The notes under the pieces are model-generated. The model saw only the letters and a program-made list of their open reading frames with translations, did no database searches and was not told the origin of the DNA. From DATIHT01 sp035480415 (lineage in GTDB: Bacteria > Patescibacteriota > Microgenomatia > Curtissbacterales > GWA2-41-24): DNA of 11,071 nucleotides. The position numbers and the translations under genes were made by a program. Location: NCBI GenBank assembly GCA_035480415.1, contig DATIHT010000056.1, forward strand, positions 1-11,071, in the 5' to 3' direction. Of the stretch, positions 6,110 through 11,071 are shown in pieces; within the stretch, counting starts at the first letter, position 1, and each line of letters starts with the position of its first letter.

Positions 6110-6547
6110 TCATTCATGATGGTGAATTCGTAACATCTTTTGTATGGTTGTCGCTAGTTTTGCATTTTGTACACCATCTTTACTGGTCTGGGGTGGTATT
6201 CCGTTAGACAATCCCATAAGGGCTTTGGCTGCCTTATCTACATCTTCGACAGATGGTATAAACCACAGATGCATCCAAGAAATTGGGTTAAAATAAGTTT
6301 GTAACCTTGAAGCTGATTCTCTGAATTTTTGAGTAGCTTCTTCGTACATTTTTGGTTTTAATGAGGGAGAGGTATACTCGCGTGCATAGAAAACTAGCTG
6401 GTACGATATTTCACCGATGACTTTCTTGTAGGAGATGATCGGGTTAACACAAAGGGACTCAATTATCTTTCCCAAAGCGATGACAGTTGCACCCGTAAAA
6501 ACAGTCCAGAAAGGTTGCCATAAAGTGTTAGCGTGGTGGTATATCAT
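6110..6547 (-). CDS. Small protein with N-terminal hydrophobic segment and helical domain
   Basis: This 145-residue protein is not one I can name. Residues about 12-27 (PFWTVFTGATVIALGK) form a short hydrophobic segment that may anchor it in the membrane. After it comes an amphipathic helical domain: YKKVIGEISYQLVFYAREYT, then EEATQKFRESASRLQ, then a hydrophobic MHLWFIP patch. This arrangement recalls uncharacterised bacterial proteins with an anchor followed by a helical bundle, but I cannot name the family with certainty. The C-terminus is basic and His-rich (RIHHHE). The start is ATG 6547, 22 bases after the stop of the 190-residue gene, which suggests co-transcription. There is no Shine-Dalgarno. 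The gap of about 107 bases to the next start downstream holds the inverted repeat and the promoter described separately. Confidence 0.75.
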   Translation of the reverse strand: MIYHHANTLWQPFWTVFTGATVIALGKIIESLCVNPIISYKKVIGEISYQLVFYAREYTSPSLKPKMYEEATQKFRESASRLQTYFNPISWMHLWFIPSVEDVDKAAKALMGLSNGIPPQTSKDGVQNAKLATTIQKMLRIHHHE

Positions 6548-6569
6548 AATAAATCGCTCATAGTTTGAA

Positions 6570-7142
6570 CTACTTCATGCTATAGAAAGGAGTTGTATCT
6601 ATCCCTAACACTTGCATTGCTTTGTCGGCCTTTTCAAGCAAAGGATTTATTTCCTCCCTTGCAGCTGCCCAGTAAGCGTGCGCACCTATTGGATGATCTA
6701 CTACTTGGTTAATCTCCCGAAACTTTTTCTGGCCTGACTTGTCATTGCTGTGTTTTAACCCATCTATGTATCTCTCTAGTTCCTCAGCTTCAAACATTCT
6801 CTTTAGAGCAGCGTCGGTTTGCTCTAATAATTCTGGATTTTGATCCAAAAATGTCTGCCATTTTTCTCTTATGGGTTTCAACATTATTGAGAGAGACATC
6901 GCAGTTATTGTATCCGCTGGATGATCAATATCCACTTCTTTATAAAAAGTAAAAAGTCGGTAGAAGTTATTTTTGTATGTGCCGCCAAAGGGAACACCTT
7001 CGTACCAGACATTCCCACGATCTTGTGCTGCGCGATAAACCGCTACTCTTGGGTCAGCTGGATCAACTTTTGGCAGGGTTCTTGCCTGACCCATAAAATG
7101 TTGAAATTGTTGCTCTGGTGATAGAGTCTCCGAAGGATTCAC
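6570..7142 (-). CDS. Unknown 190-residue soluble protein
   Basis: I do not recognise this protein. It has no membrane segment or signal peptide and is predicted to be mainly helical, with long charged helices (about residues 85-130 and 160-185). Visible features include a P-rich N-terminal stretch (LPKVDPADPRV), an aromatic- and Gly-rich region (VWYEGVPFGGTYKNNFYRLF, about 45-65), and YWAAAREEINPLLEKADKAM near the end. None is a known catalytic motif. The start codon is GTG 7142, six bases after a perfect TATAAT, indicating a leaderless message and excluding longer forms. It is the first gene of a probable two-gene unit with the small membrane-associated protein 22 bases downstream. The preceding helicase gene ends 34 bases upstream. 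Confidence 0.78.
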   Translation of the reverse strand: MNPSETLSPEQQFQHFMGQARTLPKVDPADPRVAVYRAAQDRGNVWYEGVPFGGTYKNNFYRLFTFYKEVDIDHPADTITAMSLSIMLKPIREKWQTFLDQNPELLEQTDAALKRMFEAEELERYIDGLKHSNDKSGQKKFREINQVVDHPIGAHAYWAAAREEINPLLEKADKAMQVLGIDTTPFYSMK

Positions 7143-7148
7143 GGAAAT

Positions 7149-7154
7149 ATTATA
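7149..7154 (-). promoter_or_regulatory. -10 box for a predicted leaderless transcript (190-residue protein)
   Basis: A perfect TATAAT on the minus strand is followed by ATTTCC and then GTG at 7142-7140. The six-base gap is identical to those at polX and the 324-residue protein gene. It lies in the 34-base gap after the helicase stop, so this small-gene pair has its own promoter. The -35 region is not recognisable. Confidence 0.6.
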
Positions 7155-7176
7155 CTATTTTGTACGTAAAATGAGC

Positions 7177-8571
7177 TCAGCACCTCTGATTCTTACTAAA
7201 AACTTTGTTAAATAGAGCTTTTACTGTATCTTCACCTTTTACTTCGAACTCCTTTGGAATAATCTTGGACAAGTACTTATCTTGTATTGCCTTCAGACTT
7301 TTTTTATCCATCTGCCTGAGTTCTTCTGCTGCTTCTTTGGACAGTTTTTTAAACTGAATATCTATTTCTCCAATTTCGCCGTTCACCCGAAAAGCCATCT
7401 GGTTTATTCCTAAAAGCCTTAACCCTTCAAGAGATCTTAACCTGGACAATGCTACATATCCCATCCCAAAGGCAAAGGATTTAGATAAATCTATCTCTGC
7501 AAAATCCAAACTCATCCCCTGGCTTTTATGAACGGTAATGGCCCATGCAAGACGCAGCGGAATTTGACTGATTTCTGCCAAAGTATCTTCCATTTCTTCT
7601 ACAATCCAACTGGCCGGCTGTGCTACTATTTCCTCGCCGGAATGTAGTTGAACAATTGGGTATTTGTCGGAATCGAACCCAATTACTTTGCCCAGCGTTC
7701 CATTGATGTAGCCTTTTGAGGGATTATTTTTTATAAACATAACTGCTGCCCCTTCTTTTAAAACTAACTCTTCCGGCGCCAAACAGCCCTTTTTTAAAGC
7801 CTCAATTAATTCTTTTTTACCGGTAGCTTGCATTTGGTAAGTAAATTCTTTTTTGTCTATTTTTTTCAGCTGGAAATTATTAATGGCATCTACATCGGCA
7901 TTGTGTGAATAAAGTTTTGTGGGGTTAGCACCTTTTGGCAGGTCGCCATTTATTCTTTTTGTTAATCTTTCGAAAGTTCCTTCGTCCACTTCGCTCGTGC
8001 GAATGTCGTTGAGTATTTGTAAAAACTCTTCGTCCCATTGCCTATGTTGTTCGTCTAAATAACAAATCTTGAGGTCTAGTTCCCTCCACGCATCGGATTT
8101 GTAGGCGAAACTAGAAGGAGCATAACCTTCGTCTGTAATTGGCGGCAATTGGAAAAAATCGCCGCAAAGTATTACCTGGAGTCCGCCAAAAGGTTGCTGG
8201 TTTCTTCTTATAACTTTACATATCTTATTGATTGTGTCGAGCCTATACGAATGTAGCATTGAAATCTCGTCTATTATCAAAACCTTAGGCGTTTGTATTT
8301 TTTGCCTTTTTTGAACATTTGCATTTAGTTTTGAAATCTCAGAATCTGTCATTTCTTTTTTTATCCCGATGCCGGACCATGAATGAATTGTTATGCCGTT
8401 TAGATGAGTTGCGGCGATACCTGTTGATGCCGTAATTGCGACACCCACTTTATTCTTTTTTAAAAACTTAACATATTCGTTTAGGAGATAAGTTTTGCCA
8501 CTGCCTGCCTGACCTGTTAGGTAAACATTATGGCCCATCATTAGGAGTTCTAGCGCTTCGTTTTGCGTCAT
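7177..8571 (-). CDS. Pif1-like superfamily 1B DNA helicase
   Basis: This 464-residue protein has the ordered motifs of Pif1/RecD2-type 5'-3' DNA helicases: Walker A GQAGSGKT (20-27), TASTGIAA (48-54), Walker B DEISML (101-106), GDFFQLPP (137-144), EQHRQ (174-178), WAITVHKSQG (343-352) and YVALSR (372-377). All motor motifs are intact. It would use ATP to unwind DNA, G-quadruplexes or RNA-DNA hybrids during replication and repair. The C-terminal 60-70 residues are Lys/Glu-rich and helical; I see no extra nuclease or HRDC domain. It resembles bacterial Pif1-like ATPases rather than RecD because it begins almost directly with Walker A and lacks a large N-terminal domain. The start is ATG 8571 with no Shine-Dalgarno. 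An extended -10 lies 15 bases upstream. It is divergent from tRNA-Thr and first in line with the small unknown genes downstream. Confidence 0.95.
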   Translation of the reverse strand: MTQNEALELLMMGHNVYLTGQAGSGKTYLLNEYVKFLKKNKVGVAITASTGIAATHLNGITIHSWSGIGIKKEMTDSEISKLNANVQKRQKIQTPKVLIIDEISMLHSYRLDTINKICKVIRRNQQPFGGLQVILCGDFFQLPPITDEGYAPSSFAYKSDAWRELDLKICYLDEQHRQWDEEFLQILNDIRTSEVDEGTFERLTKRINGDLPKGANPTKLYSHNADVDAINNFQLKKIDKKEFTYQMQATGKKELIEALKKGCLAPEELVLKEGAAVMFIKNNPSKGYINGTLGKVIGFDSDKYPIVQLHSGEEIVAQPASWIVEEMEDTLAEISQIPLRLAWAITVHKSQGMSLDFAEIDLSKSFAFGMGYVALSRLRSLEGLRLLGINQMAFRVNGEIGEIDIQFKKLSKEAAEELRQMDKKSLKAIQDKYLSKIIPKEFEVKGEDTVKALFNKVFSKNQRC

Positions 8572-8586
8572 GTTTTAAGCAGAGCT

Positions 8587-8595
8587 ATGATAGCA
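8587..8595 (-). promoter_or_regulatory. Extended -10 promoter of the helicase gene
   Basis: The minus strand reads TGC-TATCAT, an extended -10 with five of six matches, ending 15 bases before the ATG at 8571. The predicted 5' leader is only about eight bases and lacks a Shine-Dalgarno. Confidence 0.4.
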
Positions 8596-8620
8596 CCTTG
8601 CCTGTACTAAATAGTTTTAT

Positions 8621-8649
8621 TTGAATCTATTTTTATAAAAAGTTAGAAT
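8621..8649 (+). promoter_or_regulatory. tRNA-Thr promoter
   Basis: TTGAAT (8621-8626) and TAGAAT (8644-8649) are separated by the ideal 17 bases. The -35 box matches at four of six positions and the -10 box at five. The expected start is near 8656, six bases before the tRNA. This is the most canonical promoter in the window. Confidence 0.65.
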
Positions 8650-8661
8650 TGTGATGGGCTC

Positions 8662-8734
8662 GCCGTCTTAGCTCAGTTGGTAGAGCAGCACTTTCGTAAA
8701 GTGAAGGTCCCGAGTTCGACTCTCGGAGACGGCT
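8662..8734 (+). tRNA. tRNA-Thr (anticodon CGT)
   Basis: The acceptor GCCGTCT pairs perfectly with AGACGGC. The D arm is GCTC/GAGC. The anticodon arm encloses loop TTCGTAA, giving anticodon CGT for the ACG codon, and its outermost pair is a G-A mismatch. The T arm CCGAG/CTCGG has the TTCGACT loop. The discriminator is T73 and CCA is not encoded. The next two bases and the acceptor end belong to a 7-bp direct repeat that flanks the adjacent hairpin element. Confidence 0.96.
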
Positions 8735-8811
8735 CAGACGGCAGAGTGAGTTCCCCGCCTGCCTCGCATAAATGCGAAGCATTGCGGGCAGGGATTCTCA
8801 CCGTCGGCTCA
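8730..8811. repeat. Palindromic hairpin element flanked by 7-bp direct repeats at the tRNA-Thr 3' end
   Basis: CGGCTCA occurs at 8730-8736, overlapping the tRNA end, and again at 8805-8811. The 68 bases between (8737-8804) form an imperfect palindrome. The core stem CCTGCC-CGCA (8758-8768, T8764 bulged) pairs with TGCG-GGCAGG (8783-8792), and inside it ATGC pairs with GCAT around a GAA loop. Outside it GTGAG (8746-8750) pairs with CTCAC (8797-8801), and ACGG (8738-8741) can pair with CCGT (8801-8804). The layout resembles a small non-autonomous (MITE- or REP-like) insertion with a target duplication. No T-run follows, so it is not a classical terminator. Confidence 0.6.
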
Positions 8812-8822
8812 TCTCGCTCCGC

Positions 8823-8850
8823 TCGATGTAAACATTCGATGGGATCGATG
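8823..8850 (+). repeat. Three direct repeats of TCGATG
   Basis: TCGATG occurs at 8823-8828, 8836-8841 and 8845-8850, just upstream of the Ig-like protein gene, in a stretch also carrying the near-repeat CTCGCTC/CGCTCG (8813-8825). The spacing is irregular (13 and 9 bases). It may be a protein-binding site or part of the neighbouring repeat element. Confidence 0.35.
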
Positions 8851-8863
8851 TTGAACAAATAAC

Positions 8864-9583
8864 ATGTCATACCAAGCAAGAGGAAGAATACAAAGACTGG
8901 CAAGAAGAGAAGAGAAAGCGACAATTAAGCGGATTGTATGGCTTTCTATTATCAGTTTGGTTTTGGCGGTTTTATTGTTTACTGTTGGCGTTTCCGCGCT
9001 TGGTAAATTTACGGATCTTTTGGGGACAGTTTTTAAAGGTAAAGACACCTCTTCTGCACAAACATCGCTTACTCCCCCAACACTCGAAGATTTACCTTCT
9101 GCAACCAACAGCGCTAAATTGGCAGTCAAAGGAATTGCCGTTGACGGTGAAAGTGTCGACATTATTTTAAATGGTAACGTAGAAGGAAACACCCCCGTTG
9201 TGGACAGTAAGTTTGAATACGATGACTTAACGCTTAAAAAAGGCTCCAACGATATTAATGCCGTTTCCAAAAGGGGAAAAACGACAAGTGATTCCTCTAA
9301 AGTTGTCAACGTTGTTTTAAAAACCAGCGAGCCATCTCTTTCTATAGACAGCCCGACAGATGGTCAGAACTTTCAAGGCGGTAACAACCGTGTAAAGGTT
9401 TCGGGGAAAACCGACAAAGATGCGCAGGTTTATGCAAACGGATTTTTGGCAAGTGTAGATTTGGACGGAAACTTTGAAGTTTCTATTCCGGTTTCCGAAG
9501 GAGAATCTACGATAGAAATTAAAGCTTTGGATTCTGCCGGAAACACAAAGGTCGAAAAACGCAAAGTAGTCTATAGGAAGTAA
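8864..9583 (+). CDS. Membrane-anchored surface protein with two Ig-like domains
   Basis: This 239-residue protein has a basic N-terminus (RGRIQRLARREEK), one membrane segment at about 24-46 and a Thr/Ser/Pro-rich linker (about 60-82). Two extracytoplasmic beta-sandwich domains follow (about 83-153 and 157-238). The second is the clearer one, with SLSIDSPTDGQNF, VSGKTDKDAQVYANG, VDLDGNFEVSIPVSEGESTI and ALDSAGN, the pattern of bacterial Ig-like or glucodextranase-B-like domains. The first is a degenerate version (VDGESVDIILNG, LKKGSNDINAVS). There is no enzyme domain, so a structural, adhesive or envelope-binding role is likely. The start is ATG 8864; the upstream 130 bases hold repeats rather than a clear Shine-Dalgarno or -10 box. 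The next gene begins 11 bases after its stop, so the two are probably co-transcribed. Confidence 0.9.
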   Translation: MSYQARGRIQRLARREEKATIKRIVWLSIISLVLAVLLFTVGVSALGKFTDLLGTVFKGKDTSSAQTSLTPPTLEDLPSATNSAKLAVKGIAVDGESVDIILNGNVEGNTPVVDSKFEYDDLTLKKGSNDINAVSKRGKTTSDSSKVVNVVLKTSEPSLSIDSPTDGQNFQGGNNRVKVSGKTDKDAQVYANGFLASVDLDGNFEVSIPVSEGESTIEIKALDSAGNTKVEKRKVVYRK

Positions 9584-9594
9584 GAGCATAAATT

Positions 9595-9981
9595 ATGTCT
9601 TCGGAAGAAAGATTAAGTAGGCAGTTCCGCCGAGCATTGGCAAGATTGCGACAAGACGTTGATCATACAACGTTGGAAGATTCTATGGTTTCCCTGGACC
9701 GAGCCTGGCAAGAGTTTGGTGGACCAGATGGCACCCTGGTAACAAGAGATGATGCCCAAAACCTATGGAGAAGAAGTTTTCTCGGTATTCAAAGACTTAA
9801 GGGCGAGCAATTGTCAACAGATGTTGCTGTACCGGACGACGAAGCGCTGGCTCAACATTTCTTGATTAAAGCAATTCAATTTCAAGCAATTGTTCCGAGC
9901 GTGGAGCTGCAGCACAGACCAGAATTGAAAAGAAGGATAACGGCTTGCAACACGGCGATAATACTTCTTATGAAATCTTGA
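9595..9981 (+). CDS. Unknown 128-residue helical protein
   Basis: I do not recognise this protein. It is soluble and predicted to be nearly all helix, with a basic N-terminal helix (RQFRRALARLRQD), an acidic middle (DEALAQH) and a C-terminal hydrophobic helix (CNTAIILLMKS). No catalytic motif is visible. The ATG at 9595 is 11 bases after the stop of the Ig-like protein gene, so the two are likely in one transcript; AAGAG eight bases before the ATG is at best a weak ribosome site. The gene converges on the mannosyltransferase gene with only 30 bases between the stops, and no clear terminator hairpin is visible there. Confidence 0.72.
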   Translation: MSSEERLSRQFRRALARLRQDVDHTTLEDSMVSLDRAWQEFGGPDGTLVTRDDAQNLWRRSFLGIQRLKGEQLSTDVAVPDDEALAQHFLIKAIQFQAIVPSVELQHRPELKRRITACNTAIILLMKS

Positions 9982-10011
9982 GTGAGTATGGGGATAGAAC
10001 ACCCACCTCCT

Positions 10012-11071
10012 TTAAGCTACCCAATATCCACTAATAAATTTAACGGCCAAGAGTGCTTGGAGAGTTAACGATATGGTCCATACGGGAATTTTTAGCTTCG
10101 GATGATCTTCTAAAAAACTTCCAATTACAACAAAAGCACCAAGAGAAGAAAGAACGTACCTTGGCATACTGGTTAAAGTGCCACTGGAAGCCGGAATTAA
10201 AATCACAAGCATAGAAAATATCCACAGAGATGAGTTGATTTTTTTAATACCCCAGATTAAGACTCCTATAAAAAATACTGTAACTATAAAATCAAAATAC
10301 TGATCGAGTGGCTGGTTGGGCGCACTTATAAATTTGATTATGTACGAAAAAATTGTAGAGAGTGGGTCGTCTATATTTCTTGTCCATAAAGACTGAATAC
10401 CAACAAACGCAAAAGGGTTGCCGAGTTTGGAAAACAGGAACAATGCATAGGCAATAAAACCTGCTGCTGATGTGAATACACAAACAACTTTAGATTCAAT
10501 TTTTCTAAACGTTGCAAAATACTTGTAGGCAAAAGACACAACAAGAAAAATTCCCACTATCCTTGTTAATGACGCCAAGATTATGGCGAGTGTTGTATAA
10601 AAATATTTGTTCTTGTACATAAAGTAAAAAGTAGCTGCCACGAGCAACAAAAAAAGACCTTCCGAATAAAAAGCCACAGCAAAGAAAGTTGTTGGGAAAC
10701 ACAAAAACGTAATTAGGGTGCTCTTGGCGAACTTTGGATATGTTTCTTTTAGAAACTTATAAAAAACTATTAAGAATATCAGAGTTGAAAAGTTGGAAAT
10801 TAGAAGACCGGAGAGCAAAGTGTTTTTTACCAAAACATCCAGCAGGTGCAAAAGTGTTGGATAAAGAGGGAGAAAAGCGTAATCGTTTAGGACGCTATAA
10901 CCACTTTGGGCAATTCTGAAGTAATATCCACCATCCCACTGCGCCCAGGAAAGCCAGTAATCGTAAGCTTTTGCAAAGGTAGGTGCGCCAAGCGCACCAT
11001 TTGATGCAGGAGGCAATATTTTGCTTCCAAAATATGTAATTACAAAAAGGCCCAGGCGCCAAAATGCAAAA
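10012..11071 (-). CDS. PIG-V-like multi-pass mannosyltransferase (start outside window)
   Basis: 352 residues are visible and the frame is still open at position 11071, so the true start is outside the window; a TTG at 11016 should not be taken as the start because the upstream frame codes for a hydrophobic helix (LGLFVITYFG). It is a polytopic membrane protein with about eight or nine hydrophobic segments. The signature is WAQWDGGYYFRIAQSGY followed by AFLPLYP, typical of the GT-C fold PIG-V/mannosyltransferase family. The aspartate in WDGG is the presumed catalytic or metal-binding residue in the first external loop. Members transfer a sugar, usually mannose, from a polyprenyl-phosphate donor on the outer face of the membrane. 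The target here, glycoprotein or glycolipid, is unknown. It converges on the 128-residue protein gene. Confidence 0.85.
   Translation of the reverse strand, partial: FAFWRLGLFVITYFGSKILPPASNGALGAPTFAKAYDYWLSWAQWDGGYYFRIAQSGYSVLNDYAFLPLYPTLLHLLDVLVKNTLLSGLLISNFSTLIFLIVFYKFLKETYPKFAKSTLITFLCFPTTFFAVAFYSEGLFLLLVAATFYFMYKNKYFYTTLAIILASLTRIVGIFLVVSFAYKYFATFRKIESKVVCVFTSAAGFIAYALFLFSKLGNPFAFVGIQSLWTRNIDDPLSTIFSYIIKFISAPNQPLDQYFDFIVTVFFIGVLIWGIKKINSSLWIFSMLVILIPASSGTLTSMPRYVLSSLGAFVVIGSFLEDHPKLKIPVWTISLTLQALLAVKFISGYWVA

Noticed and set aside
8809..9309. A 166-codon open frame on the minus strand over the Ig-like protein gene
   Set aside because: It is antisense to a gene with a clear membrane anchor and Ig-like domains, and it runs into the repeat region; no motif supports it.
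9982..10011. Possible bidirectional terminator between the converging genes
   Set aside because: The 30 bases hold only a GGG/CCC match and no convincing stem-loop or T-run.
1..11071. CRISPR array, transposase or known defence system
   Set aside because: No regularly spaced repeats, no transposase or integrase motifs and no recognisable defence genes are seen; the Pif1-like helicase alone does not indicate one.

Overview
The window looks like a piece of a small-genome uncultivated bacterium, most likely a Candidate Phyla Radiation (Patescibacteria) member, possibly Microgenomates-like. This is an inference from moderate-to-low GC, tight packing, three tRNA genes without an encoded CCA end, many short genes with no recognisable family, and AT-rich intergenic repeats of a kind I associate from memory with those genomes. 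The standard code fits: TGA, TAA and TAG all end genes, so there is no sign of UGA recoding.

Layout. Positions 1-2768 are on the minus strand: a ribose-phosphate pyrophosphokinase cut by the window edge, a LemA membrane protein joined to it stop-to-start, an AT-rich repeat-bearing spacer, and a complete bacterial family X DNA polymerase with a PHP nuclease domain (polX). Positions 2847-5297 are on the plus strand: tRNA-Asp(GTC), an unknown 324-residue protein with a single cysteine, a membrane-anchored double-LysM protein, tRNA-Gly(CCC) and an unknown 191-residue protein. Positions 5346-8571 are minus: a protein with a ParB-like DGTHR motif, two small unknown proteins and a Pif1-like helicase. 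Positions 8662-9981 are plus: tRNA-Thr(CGT), a hairpin element flanked by 7-bp direct repeats, a membrane-anchored protein with two Ig-like domains, and a small helical protein. The right edge (10012-11071, minus) is a PIG-V-like multi-pass mannosyltransferase whose start lies outside the window.

The recognisable genes cover nucleotide precursor supply (PRPP synthetase), DNA repair and maintenance (PolX, Pif1-like helicase) and the cell surface (LemA, LysM, Ig-like protein, mannosyltransferase). They do not form one obvious pathway.

The strongest unexpected signal is in the start regions. Three genes (polX, the 324-residue protein, the 190-residue protein) have an exact TATAAT followed by exactly six bases and then the start codon. 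Two more (the DGTHR-motif protein and lemA) have near-consensus -10 boxes 7-8 bases before the start. This predicts leaderless mRNAs. Only the LysM gene has a strong Shine-Dalgarno sequence. A second notable feature is the 68-bp palindromic segment beside tRNA-Thr, flanked by CGGCTCA direct repeats that begin inside the tRNA 3' end. I see no CRISPR array, transposase, rRNA or obvious defence system.
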